Shown one piece after another: positions 50,590-62,378 of a stretch of 64,000 bases of DNA. The stretch is from Gossypium raimondii (Eukaryota; Streptophyta; Magnoliopsida; Malvales; Malvaceae): NCBI RefSeq assembly GCF_025698545.1, contig NC_068571.1, positions 43,805,733 through 43,869,732 of the forward strand, read 5' to 3'. Made by a program: the position numbers and the translations under genes. The notes under the pieces were generated by a model. The model was not told the DNA's origin, ran no database searches, and saw only the letters and a list, made by a program, of their open reading frames with translations. Positions within the stretch are counted from its first letter, which is position 1. Every line of letters starts with the position of its first letter.

Positions 50590-51076
50590 ATAGTGCCTTC
50601 TTCAACTGTTAAACAATTCCTTTCATAAACTGATCAAATCGCTTGTACCACTGTCTCGGAGATTGTTTCAATCCATAAAGTGACTTTGTCAGTTTGCAAA
50701 TCCAATTTTCTTTATCAGTAAACTTGAATCCATCTGGTTGAGTCATATAGATTTACTCTTCCAAATCACCGTGTAAAAATGCGGTCTTCACATCGAGCTG
50801 AACTAGTTCCAGATCATATTGCGCAACCAAGGCTAGCAAAATCCGAATAGACGAATGCTTTACAACTGGAGAAAACACTTCATTGTAGTCCATTCCTTCT
50901 TTCTGAGCGTAACCCTTTGCTACCAATCTAGCCTTGTATCGAACTTCATTTTTACTAGGAAATCATTCCTTCTTTGCATATGTCCATTTGCATCCAATTG
51001 CCTTCTTTCCTTTGGGTAGTGTCACCAACTCCCAAGTCCTATTTTTATGAAGAGACTGCATTTCTTCATTCATAGC
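50590..51076 (-). pseudogene. Copia reverse transcriptase N-terminal fragment
   Basis: Minus-strand frames continue from the integrase: K-G-K-K-A-I-G-C-K-W near 51020, [14 protein letters not shown] near 50800 (first catalytic Asp), then L-Y-G-L-K-Q-S-P-R-Q-W near 50665. After about W-Y-K-R-F-D the sequence jumps to the PPT region, so the Y-V-D-D active site and RNase H are deleted. A stop and a frame change occur near 51077 and 50755. Confidence 0.75.
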
Positions 51077-52186
51077 TTACTTCCACTTTACACCATTAGG
51101 GTTACTTCTTGCTTTTGTGTAAGTAGAAGGAATATCATCATCTGCAATTGCAAGTGCATAGACCACAATATCATCAAAGCGAGCAGACATACGAATCTCT
51201 CTTCTTGGCCTCCTATATGCAATTGAATCATGTTGCTGTAGAAGTTCTTGGGTCGAAACTTCTTCATCATTTGTTCCTTCAATATTAGCTGGATCATCAT
51301 TAACCTTTTCAAGCTCCACCTGCTGCAAAGTGTCACTGGTTTTGTTATCCTTTTGTGAATCCTTGTTCTTCATCATGGTTGATTCATCAAAAGTCACATA
51401 TCTACTGAAAACAATCTTCCTTGTATCAGGACACCAAAGACGGTATCCTTTTACTCCACCAGTTATACCCATGAATAATGCTTTCTTTGCTCTTGGGTCT
51501 AACTTAGATTCTTTTACATGATAATATGCAGTGGAACCAAAAACATGTAAAGAATCATAATCAGTAGCAGATTTACCAGTCCACCTCTCCATAGAAGTTT
51601 TTCTATTTATTGCAGCTGATGGCAACCGGTTAATTAGATGGCACGCATATGTAACTGCCTCGGCCCAAAATTCTTTGCCCAATCCAGCATTGGGCAACAT
51701 ACATCGAACTTTCTCCAGTATAGTCCGATTCATACGTTCTACCAGCCCATTCTGTTGTGGTGTATCTTGAACAGTGAAGTGTCGCACAATGCCCTCATCT
51801 TGACATACTTGTAGAAATAGATCATTCTTGTACTCAGTACCATTGTCTGGTCGAAGTTGTTTGACCTTTCGATCAGTCTGGGTCTCCACCATCTTCTTCC
51901 ATTTCAGAAATACATCCAAAACTTCACTTTTTCTTTTTATTAGATACACCCATACTTTTCTTGAATAATCATAAACAAAAGCAACAAAATAGTGCATACC
52001 TCCCAAAGAAGCCACTTTAGTAGGTCCCCACACATCACTGTGAACGTAGTCCAGAATTCCTTTTGTATTGTGATTTGCTGAACCAAATTTTATCCTCGTC
52101 TGCTTGCCCAGAACACAATGTTCACAGAATTCCAATTTGTAAGAATTTGCACCTTTCAACAGGCCTTGCTTCGCCAAACTCTGCAA
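51077..52186 (-). pseudogene. Copia integrase
   Basis: The 369-codon frame holds the end of the pre-integrase zinc domain (C-E-H-C), then the D-D-E core: D in V-H-S-D-V-W-G-P, D in R-P-D-N-G-T-E-Y and E in N-G-L-V-E-R-M-N-R-T. After the core comes the G-Y-R-L-W-C-P-D type domain before RT. It would insert the cDNA. It overlaps the gag-protease frame by 31 bp in another frame, so a frameshift separates them, whereas Copia polyproteins are normally one frame. Confidence 0.85.
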
Positions 52187-53490
52187 ACTTTTTCACCAGC
52201 ATGTCCCAATCGCATATGCCATAACCTGGTAGCCTCTGAGTCTGCATCTTTCGTAGATGCTGTTGATGTTGATCCAATAACTGTACTTCTATTTAAAAAG
52301 TACAGGTTATTCCTTCTTGTGCCTTTCATCACTGTCAATACCCCAGCTACTACCTTTAGTAATCCATCTCTCAAAGTGATTGTGAGCCCTTTAGATTCTA
52401 GGACCCCTAATGAGATGAGATTTTTCTTCAAGCTAGGTATGTAGCGAACATTTGTCAAAACTTGAATTGAGCCGTCATGATTCTTCAATTTGATTGTACA
52501 TACTCTCATTGTCTTACAAGCGCAGTCATTGCCCATAAAAACAATTCCACCTTCTAGTTCTTTAAGACTAGAAAACCAGTCCTTATTAGGACACAAATGG
52601 TAAGTACATCCCGAATCCAAAATCCACTTATCTGTATGACATGCCATTGCCATGCCAACCAAGCTAAAGTCTGACTCATCATCATGCTCCGCTACACATG
52701 CATCAGAAATAGCCTTTCCCTTTTGTAACTTAGGACAATTCTTTTTCCAATGCCCTTTCTCACGACAAAAAACATATTCATCTTTCGCAGGTCTCCCTTT
52801 GGACTTACTCCTTCTACAGTTGTTTGTTGTCATGAACGACCTCTTCTTATTAAGACTTCGTAGTTGTATCTCTGTGATCTTTTTATCTTTCTTTCGAGTC
52901 TCAGATCTATACAACGCACTACAGACTGCATCAAATGTGATTGTATCCTTTCCATGAACCAATGTAGTGGTAAGATGATCATATTCATCAGGAAGAGAAT
53001 TCAACAATAGTAATGTCTTATCTTCATCTTTAAATTTCTCATCCAAATTTAGCAAGTCTGCTAAAATTTTATTGAATGAGTTCACATGGTCATTCATCGA
53101 CATACCGGGTGAATACGTGAATCGATAAAGTTTCTTTTTCATATAAAGCCTATTTTCAAGACTTTTTGTTAGAAACTTTTCTTCCAGTGTATCCCACAAC
53201 TTTTTCGCTGATGTCTCCCTCATGACAGAGTACTTCTGCTCTTTGGCCAAACATAGGCGAATTGTTCCACATGCCTGTCTATTGATCTTGGCCCACTCCT
53301 TGTCATCCATCTTGTCAGGTTTTTCTTCAAGGGCTATATCCAGCTCTTGCTGACATAAGACATCCAGGATCTCACATTGCCACATACCAAAATTATTGGT
53401 ACCATCAAATTTCTCTACTTCAAATTTTGCATTGGTCACAGTAGTCTTTGCTAATGACGATGCCTTTTCCATTTTTCTCCTCAATCCCAA
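52156..53490 (-). pseudogene. Copia gag and protease
   Basis: The 444-codon frame includes a UBN2-type gag domain (about residues 25-200: F-D-G-T-N-N-F-x-M-W, L-W-D-T-L-E-E-K-F, L-L-L-N-S-L-P-D-E-Y), then a zinc knuckle F-C-R-E-K-G-H-W-K-K-N-C whose first Cys position is Tyr. The protease motif W-I-L-D-S-G-C-T-Y-H follows, with Cys for the usual Ala. The frame ends in the L-W-H-M-R-L-G-H pre-integrase motif where the frameshift occurs. The real start is probably the second Met (M-E-K-A-S-S), a few codons in. Confidence 0.85.
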
Positions 53491-53540
53491 CTATTGTACG
53501 TGAACAGTGCCGTGAACGATCGTATTCCCCAAGTACGAAT

Positions 53541-53555
53541 CTAGCTCTAATACCA
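53541..53555 (-). other. Copia primer binding site (initiator tRNA-Met type)
   Basis: Minus strand TGGTATTAGAGCTAG, two bases after the LTR end ACAACA. It differs in one base from the usual TGGTATCAGAGC. Confidence 0.8.
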
Positions 53556-54756
53556 ATTGTTGTGCGGAAGCGTGTAAAAGAGTAAAATTATTGTACTAAA
53601 AAATCACACTAAGTTCAATTCCCAGGAAAGAGAGGTGGATCACAAGGATCGCTTAAGTATCAGGTCTTTCCTAGCCAAAATATCTCTCAATCGTAATTTA
53701 ATAGCACAATAAATCACTACAATCACACTCACAATTCATGCAGAATAATACAATAAAGAACACAAGAATTTAACGAGGTTTAGCAAATTTTGCCTAAGTC
53801 CTCGGGCACTACCAAATATATTTCACTCCAAAATACAAGTGATAATTTACAAAGATAGAGAGAGAGAAAACAATGCCTTAAGTAGAGAATGACAAATTTG
53901 GGATGATGAAGAAGAGAAATGGTTAGGGCTATTTATAGTTGAGATTCAAGGATCAAAATTGCAATTATCTTATGCCAAATCTCAATCCCACTTTTGGTGC
54001 CTTAAATCCCAGATTTTGATACCCATATCTTTGACTTTCTATAAATATGGATGATTTCCAATAATCAGACTGTTGCAAGTTAAGAAGGTGATCAACCACA
54101 CTACCATTGTTATTATTTTCTAGCTTCATCCATCGTTGCTCGTCGACCAACTTTTGCAGCAATCCATCTAACTTTTTCTCTTTCTTTTTGTATCCTCCTA
54201 ACCAATTTAAAACTGGAAAGAAATCCGCACGATTCGTCGTGCCGGCATTCCTAAGCGTATTTGTTATAACATCCCTGAACTCCCTCGCTTCATCTTCATC
54301 CGTCACTTTGTCTCCGTAATACCTCTTTCCCGTACCTTGTCTTTTCGAGTGGTGATGAAAGCGTTGTGACGACTCGAGGAGAAAATTTCGATGGTGCCGA
54401 TCCGACGTAAGTTACGACAATGACAACAGTAAGACGAGGTGGAAACCGTGGTGTAATTACAGCTAAAGTGCTTCCCCGTGATTAACTTGGAACAATTGGC
54501 TAAAACTATGTCGTTTTTGGTGAAGCATTCCTCAGCAACAACTGAAGATGAAACCATCACAAAGAGTTGAGACCCGAGGTAGAGGGAGAAGACCGGGTCG
54601 TGCTTTTTAGAAAGACGGTGATAGAAACGGTGGACGGGGAGTGAAGGTGGGGATGGAGGGAGGTTTTTGGGGTGTCTTTTTTATTGTAACAATAATTTCA
54701 AACAACGTAGGAGAAAGATAAATGGAAGACGTGCATAGACTTATTGTTTCTTCCAT

Positions 54757-56925
54757 ATTTGGTTACGTTTTATTCATTAAACTATGGTGTTTTACTTTTT
54801 ATATATATATAGTGATGAATTATAAGTGTTATCCAAAAATAAAAGAAAATGATGACCATATCAGGGTTAATTTTTTTTACTGTATTCTAATGTGAATAAT
54901 TTTAAACTTTAAAAAATACAAAAATAAAAATAAAATTGAAGTATAAAGATTAAAGGTAAAATATAAAATTAATAACAAAATTTTGGTGAAATTTTTGGAG
55001 AGTCATAGTTTTTAACGTTATGCAATATTATTATCACATGATCTTAATGGTTGGTGTAGGACTGTCGGAGGCTTTTCATAATTGTAATACAAATTTATAG
55101 CCATCTTACACTTCACTGTTTTATGTTTTTGAAGTTCTTAACCCAAAAAAATATCAAAGTAAATATAATTATTTTTCTTATAATCTCATTTTTTAATACT
55201 AATAAAATACTAAAATATATTATGACAAATTTATCATTTTAATGAAAATGATGTTCTTGGAAAACAAATGAGGCTTTAACGGCAATCTTAATACACAATT
55301 TGTGAATTTATTTTGGGTTTAGATTTTTTTATAAATTATATATATATAATAAAAACATCCTAATATTAATATTTTTAAATAAAATTCCTTTTAAATTTTG
55401 AATTGTGTTTAACTTAATCGTTACACCAAGTCGATCAGGATTTATCTTTAGTACAAATGTATTGTCTAGAAAAATGTAAGAATTTTGAATTAGTTGATAT
55501 ATTCCTTGATAATGAAATATAATACTTGTTCTAAATGTATTTTTATAATAATAAATAAGAACTAAAAAAGCAAAAGAAAAAATTATAACAATTTAGTCTA
55601 AAATATTAAAATTTAATTTTTATATATAAGTAAATTCACAATATATCAAACATTTAGTAGTGTACAAATGTTTTAATAATTAATAAATTATTATTGTATT
55701 GAAATTGTCAAAATAATTGATAAATTTTAATTATACATAGTAATTATTTTAAATAATTATGACAATGAATAAAAAAGGAAAAACCTCTTTTAGAACCTCC
55801 CTTGGCCCTGGATCTTCCCCTATTTTGGAGTATTAGAGATTTATTTTTATTGTTGAAGCATTTTGGGTGCATGTTTCAACTCTTGAGTTTTACATGAGAG
55901 CTACAATGAAACTTGTTCGCATTAGGGAGAACTTAGTTCATACTAATATGTGGTGCTCTTTAATTTGAACAAACTTCATCCATCACGGCCGCCTATACCG
56001 GAGGTTGTGGTCTGTCAGCAAGTCTTTCGCTGCCCTCTTAACTTGTAATAACATTCTTCTAGCTAGCTGCTGCTCTAAGCCGTGTCTTAGGCCTACTCTC
56101 TTGATTCTTTTTTGCTTACTTGGTCGGCTGGGGTCTTTTTCTCCATCACAACCCTTGAAAGGGTTGCAAGACAACCCCCATTTCCCATAAAATCTGACTT
56201 CGCATGATCCAAAGGCTATAGTGTGTTGTTTTTCCAAAATTTAATATCACTCGTTGATTAAATTTGGATTCCACTGAAAACATATCTCATTTTAGTTGAT
56301 ATAATTAACTTTTTCTTAATTTGGTACTTATTTAACTCTTATACAAATTACTTCAATATATTAGCAATGTTATTTTTTATGAGGTAGCAGAAATAATTAA
56401 TGTTGAATTACTTTAAGCTTTATTTATTTATTTTAATTTTTAATTTAAAATAATGAATTTCTTTTATTTTGGGTCATTAAAACTCTTGTTTTCTTCTTCA
56501 ATATCCATTTATTAAGTATAGCTTGAATCATAATTTTTGAACATGGATTTTTTATATTAACGATGTTTTATGGAATTGATAACTTTGTGAAGATCAAGTC
56601 ATGCTTCTCTCTTAAATCATTCATACCATCAACAATTAAAGTAATCTTAACCCCAACGAAAAGTAAATTTGAACATATTATTTAGCGTAAAAGAAAACTC
56701 CAAATAAATATAATCATTATTATCATTAAATTCTATATCATTTACCATATATTGATCATACATTAACTACTTTACCGTCATAAACAAATTATCACTGTTA
56801 GTGTTTTGAAATAATTTGCATAACAGTTAACAGTTTTAAGTATCCAATCGAAAAAAAAGAAGAAGAAAAACATAAGTACAAAGAATTACTTATAAAAGTA
56901 TCAAAGCTCTATGAGTTTATTAACA
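54757..56925. other. Intergenic DNA between P450 copies 2 and 3
   Basis: No gene. It contains promoter-like DNA related to that of copy 1 (TTTTCATAATTGTAATACAAA near 55074; copy 1 has a similar segment near 44582), without the Mutator-like insertion. From about 56060 it is the duplicated 3' flank of copy 3. The frame at 55983-56237 has no recognised domain. Confidence 0.5.
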
Positions 56926-58771
56926 ACGGGTCCAATGGATGAGCTTTAGGCATGGTGCCTCCCGTACCTTCAGTCATATCAATATCCTTACCATCAACTC
57001 TTTCCCACTCAAAGCATTGTATCAATGACCCAAGGGTTAACCCCACCATTCACTGAGCCAGCCCTGACCTTAGACGTGCTCTCTTTCCTAACCCAATTGG
57101 CATTATCTTGTGAGATTGAGAATCAACATTCTCCAAACTTCTCTGGCTTAAAACTTGTGAGATCATCTTATAATTGTGAGTCCCTATGAATGGACCACAC
57201 ATTCACCCACACGATTGTGCAGCACGACACATCATATCTGCCTATGGTGCAATCACTAGATGGCACAAGTGGAATTAGAAGAGGGGGCACCCTTTCTTTG
57301 AGCCATTAGTATAATACTTTGAAGATACTTTAACTTCAAAACATTGGGTTCATCAATAAGATTTTCTTGCCCTATTTCAGTGTCTATTTCAGCTTGAGCC
57401 TTTTTCAATACTTTTGGGTGGCTCAATAAATTGGACGTTGGTGTTGTATCAGTTCCTACTAGTACTAAGACCCGGATGATCACCAAGTATATTATCAGAT
57501 GTGAAGTTATAAAATTTTTCGAGGGATATAATTTTATGAGAGTTAAAATATAATTTTACTATTTTAATAGTTTATATTTAAAAAAATTTTAAAGTATTAA
57601 TTCAAAATATTATTATTTTTGGGGTCAAAAGTACAATTTTATCATGTACTAAAATTAAATTTCACATGTTTTAAAGGGTCAAAACTTAAATTTCCCATTT
57701 TAGGGGGTTGGTGCCCTTGCCAGGTCCTACTGTAGCCCCTGCATGTTATTAACATGGTGATAGATATAAACATGACATTTCTTGTTTTGAACTTATGTTG
57801 CAATGATACAAAATTTTAAAGTAGAATGTTTTGGTCTCTGGCTTTCTTTTTTATTCTTGAAAACAATGAAACTTGAAGAGAAAGAAGAAGAGTTCAACTA
57901 ACCAGCATGAGCCCTTTGATGATTTCATCGGTGTAGTAATGAGGATCAAATTGTTGCAAGTTAAGGAGGTAATCTATCACACTACCATTGTTATTATTTT
58001 CTTGCTTCATCCGTCGATGCTCGTCGACCAACTTTTGCAGTAATCCGTCCAACTTTTTCCCAATCTTTTTCACCTCATACCTTCCAACTAATTCAAAACC
58101 GGCAAGAAATCTGCACCATTCGCCGTGCCGACGTTCCTAAACGCCTCAGTTATAACCTCTCTGAACTCCCTAGCTTCATTTTCATTCGTCACTTTGCCCC
58201 GTAATACCTCTTCCCCGCAACCATCCTCATTATGTTGTTAAATGTCAAGTCATTAAGCATGGATTTTAGCTCCACCTTCGCAAACCCTCGACGTGAATCC
58301 CGTGATAGTCTCACCAACAACCGTTGGACCTCATCTTTTCGAACAGTGATGATGGAATTGAGACGACTCGAGGAGAAGATTTCGATTGCAAAGATCAAAT
58401 GTAAGTTGCGCCAATGATCACCGTAAGACGTGGTGCAACCATGGTGTAGTTGGAGCTGAAGTGCTTCCCCGTGATCAACTTGGGACGATTGGCTAAAATT
58501 ATGTCGTTTTTGGTGAAGCATTCCTCGGCAAGAACTGAATACGAAACCACCACAAAGAGCTGAGACCCGAGGCGGAGGGAGAAGACCGGGCCGTGCTTTT
58601 GAGAAAGACGGTGGTAGAAACGGAAGTCAAGAGTTTCGAGGAGATGGAGGTGGCCAAATACGGGGAGTGAAGGTGGGGATGGGGGGAGGTTTTTTGGATT
58701 GAAACAATAATTTTGAACAAAGTGGGAGAAAGAAATGAAAAAGATGTATAGAGAATTGTTGGTTCTTCCAT
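56926..58771 (-). pseudogene. Cytochrome P450, CYP81-type, copy 3 (degenerate)
   Basis: Exon 1 homology is 58771 to about 57908 and exon 2 homology 57472-56926. It keeps the hinge [31 protein letters not shown] and G-T-D-T-T. Frameshifts separate the ATG from the hinge frame, and further frameshifts occur near 58430, 58195 and 58080 and through exon 2. About eight codons after G-T-D-T-T are deleted and the heme loop is destroyed. The intron carries a hAT-like insertion (57496-57741). Confidence 0.85.
57496..57741. mobile_element. hAT-like MITE in the intron of P450 copy 3
   Basis: Compared with copy 1 the intron is interrupted between TATATTAT (57488-57495) and CATGTTAT (57742-57749), an 8-bp duplication with two mismatches. 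Copy 1 has TATGTTAT at the unoccupied site, from which each flank differs by one base. The right end reversed reads CAGGGGCTAC, a common hAT MITE terminus; the left end CAGATGTG is degenerate. Confidence 0.7.
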
Positions 58772-58844
58772 TTTTATTATGGCTTATGGTGTTTGGTTGT
58801 GTATATAGAGAGAGAGATAGTGATGAATTGTAAGTGTTATCCAA

Positions 58845-59825
58845 GACAATATGTCCACAAATTTCTAATTGCCTATCTTTCGATGGAAGGAATTTTGTAC
58901 TTTAATTTAATTTTATATTTTAATTTTATTAATTTTAGTCTTTATATTTCCTTAAATTTTAGTCTTATCTAAACAATAGTTAAACCTATTAGGTTAAGTT
59001 TTATTACTAGTCTTGTACAATGGTTTCAAATTCGGAATGTTAATCTTGACACAAATGATAGCCATTAAACATTTAGAGAGTAATATGTGAAAATAATAAG
59101 CTTTCATCGTATCAAATTTTAGAAATAACAGAACTCAATGAATTAAATAATTATCATTTGGTGAAAACCAACATTTTAAAATTTAAAAATAAAAATTTTA
59201 TAATCAAATTAAATTTAATTCTTTTCCTTTATAAGAATATAATATCAAAATAATTAATACTAAATTATGACTCATTTATTAAATGAGTAAGTAAAATGAT
59301 ATTAGTAAGAAATAAATAAAGTTTTGATCGAAAACACAATACTAATTCTTGAAGATTTTGGTGTCTTAGGTCTCAGGGTTTATTTTGAGTTTATATTATA
59401 TATATATATATATATAGATTTTATTAAAAAACACATCCTCATAATAATATTTTGAATAGGTTTTCTTGTTAATGAAATATGATACTTGTAAATATAAATG
59501 CTGATCCTAAATGTATTCATATCTCTATAACTTATATATAAAAAGAAGGATTTAAGGTTTTCCTACACAATACGTCTTTTTATTTATGTTATTATTTTAT
59601 AATTAATCAAATTCCAATTCTAATCACTTTATATTTTAATTTTATATAATTTATCCTCAAAACCCCTTGGTCATAAATGATATGAGATAAAAATCTTAAT
59701 GAAATAAGGTATAAGATTAATGAAAATGAAAGTGAGTTAAATTAAGAAGCATGGCATGATGTATAATTGATTTCTCGATAAAATGAGAAAAAGATATAAA
59801 GATGATAAAAGAGAATATTGAGGAG

Positions 59826-59888
<63 letters not shown>

Positions 59889-59929
59889 TAAGAAGTAGGT
59901 TTTAGTATATTGATTTAAAGTAAGGACTA
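58845..59929. other. Gene-free AT-rich DNA
   Basis: No gene recognised. A (TA)n run lies at 59396-59417 and the (ATA)n run at 59823-59888. Confidence 0.5.
59823..59888. repeat. (ATA)n microsatellite
   Basis: About 21 uninterrupted trinucleotide units. Confidence 0.95.
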
Positions 59930-62222
59930 AATCATAAATATGTGAAAAGTTTTTGGCTCAAGTGTAAATATTTAAAATTTAGGGGATCGAATGGAAAAAT
60001 AAGAAATTTGAAGGATCAAAAGTGAAAATAATCCAATTTACTATGATATGGAATTGGCATGTATGGACCAAATTGAATAGGTGAAGAATTGTGAATGACT
60101 AAATTGTAATTTTACCAAATTAAGTGATGATTCAAGGATGAAATTTTAAAATATCATAAAGGGAAAAATGGTCAATTAGAAAGAGAGAACTCTAGAAGGC
60201 AATGATGTTGTTGGAGATATTTTGAAGATATATTACAATTATTTAATTAGATAAATATTACTTCATTAATATTTTAATGAGATATTTTATTAATATTTTA
60301 TTATAAATAACTAGTATAAAAGGAGACAAAGATGAAGAAGAAGAAGAAGAAAAAAAAAAGATCCTCCATCTTTCCAATGTGAGTGAGGGGAAGAGAAGAA
60401 GAAAACTTTGTTGTCATTATAGTTTGGTCTTTTTACTAAAAATCCACCATTTTCACCGGAATTTTCATAATCTCCAAGAGAGAAAAGTGATAAAGAGACT
60501 ATGGAGAACAAGAAAATCACCTTGGATTCAAGAAAATGGAAGTTGGAGGACAGAGAAAATCAAGTTAAAGTTTGAAATCAATAGGACAAGATAAGAACAT
60601 TAAGATTTCAATATATTTTTAAGTTTGATATTATTGAAAAAAAACATGAAAATGATGTTAAAGTAGAGTTTTCTTATATAAGGTTCTATGTTCTTAATAT
60701 GTTAGTGAAGGTAAATAAGAGGAAGTGATGGAAAATATTGTAGAGAAAGGAAAGGAGAGTGTTATTAACTTGGTTATCAACATTTTGCACTAAAACAGTT
60801 TTGAACAGCAGCAGTAGTTTGACTTTGAAAATTCACCAAAATTGTATAAATTGAATTAGAGATTAATTAAAGTATGAAATTAAATTCTATTGAGTCTAGT
60901 TTTACATAGAAGAAACGGTATAAGCAAAATAATTTCATATTATGAGATATATGAATTTTTGTGAGACAAGGTCAGATTGATTTCGGGTTCCCCTGTTCTG
61001 ACTTTGGAAAATCATAAAAAATTCTAAAAAAATTATTATGGGTTTAAATTTATATTTTTAAATTATTAATAAGTCTATTTTTAAATGGAAACATCATCCA
61101 AACCTCGTACTAAGAGATAATTAATTTTTAGTAAAGAATGGTCGAAGCTGTCAAGTAGCAGAAGAGGGACAAATTTGAAGAATTTACTGTACTTATTGGC
61201 TAAATTATAAATTCTAAAATTTTGAAGGTAAAAATATATTTGAGTCTAGTTTCAAAAACATCAAGCGGATCTTAATGTCAAATTCTGTAGCTCAAGATAT
61301 AAATAATTTAGTGACTATGACTCTAGTGGACAGCTTTGATATGAACACATAAGTAAATAGTGGAATTATAGCTAATGTTACATATAAGCATGTTATATAC
61401 TAAAAGCTAAAGATTCTAACAAATATATACATAAAGGATGTGGAAAGGAGAGGAGAAGGATGAAAATATAAATATGAATGTATATATATAGTAGATGAAT
61501 TTGAAATGTTTCAAATGGTTGTAGGTGATGGAATGATTAATGCATGTGAGTATGTTTTAAATGAATTGATAAAATAATAAGTAAATAATTTTAATTGATG
61601 TGATATTGAATTCTTTGTTAAAATTTTATGAAGAATTAAATTGATTGACACAATTTAGAAATAAATATGAAATATACATAAAGTGGGTAAACTAATTTTA
61701 CAAGTGCAAGTCCTCCAATGGTCTTATTTGTAAAACTTTAATATTTGTGTTAATTTTATAAACTTTGTTATCTTTGATTGAATATCATATTTTTATGACG
61801 ACTTGAGATTAGAAATAGATGTAAGTGGATGATATGTAAAATGAAGTGGTGGTTATGATATTTGAATACGGTTCAGGTAATGATATAAAATAAATAAATA
61901 AAAATAAAGCGTGGAACTTGTAGGAAAATGGAAACGACGTCACGATGACAAGTTCGCCATGTCGCGACGTTGGTCGCAACGACAGTTCAAAAATCTTTAT
62001 GAACTTTACAATTTGGTATTTGATCAATTGTGGATGTTTTAATGAGCTCCTTTAACCCATAATTAGTTCTATTGTAGATTCAATTATTACTAATTAGTTA
62101 ATGATCTACATTAATTAAATAATATGATAAATTGATCTAAAATTTTCAGTAGTTGCTTCGGCAACAAATGTGACATCCTGATGCCTTGACTCGACGATCA
62201 GGTCCTATATAGGGGTGTTACA
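59930..62222 (+). mobile_element. Partial Ty3-gypsy LTR related to the one at 3993
   Basis: It ends GGGGTGTTACA at 62222, like the LTR at 3993-6754. It shares with it, in order, segments such as TTTGACTTTGAAAA, TTGAGTCTA and GTGAGACA(A/G)GGTCAGA. A TATA box (TATAAAAGG, about 60314) is followed by GAA-rich and C/T-rich stretches as in an LTR R region. The left end and TSD could not be identified; the start coordinate is approximate. Frames inside are not genes. Confidence 0.6.
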
Positions 62223-62334
62223 CTATTTCTATAACAACATTAGTAAGTCAAAATATTCATTATCTTTAACTATTTTGATTAAAATGTCTAGGTTAAATTT
62301 TTCTTAAAAATGCATATTCTAACTTATCATGTCA

Positions 62335-62378
<44 letters not shown>

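Larger units (their letters stand above)
49994..54063 (-). mobile_element. Copia LTR retrotransposon with RT/RNase H deletion
   Basis: LTRs are 49994-50515 (522 bp) and 53558-54063 (506 bp), ending TGTTGTGCGG and CCAATA on the plus strand. They are near identical; the left one has an extra 16-17-bp duplicate of GATACCCATATCTTT. A primer site (minus TGGTATTAGAGC, one base off the initiator-Met type) lies 2 bp inside the upstream LTR and a purine tract (AAGGTGGAGAT) next to the other. Flanks are ATCAT and ATCAG, a 5-bp TSD with one mismatch; P450 copy 1 has ATCAG at the unoccupied site. Order is gag, protease, integrase, RT, as in Copia. Most of RT and all of RNase H are gone, so at 4.07 kb it is non-autonomous. 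Confidence 0.93.
49183..54756 (-). pseudogene. Cytochrome P450, CYP81-type, copy 2, split by a Copia element
   Basis: Exon 1 homology runs 54756-54064 and resumes at 49993-49932; exon 2 homology is 49753-49183. The element at 49994-54063 interrupts exon 1 between the codons for L-Q-Q-S-D and the end of the exon. Compared with copy 1 it also lacks about 130 bp of exon 1 (near 54335, between the V-A-G-K-R-Y-Y segment and the preceding helix). Exon 2 has frameshifts and stops, and the R-x-C-P-G of the heme loop is followed by altered sequence. It is clearly nonfunctional. Confidence 0.85.

Noticed and set aside
55983..56237. 84-codon ORF upstream of P450 copy 3's 3' end
   Set aside because: Lies in the duplicated P450 3' flank; the frame is not conserved in the sister segment near 48200.
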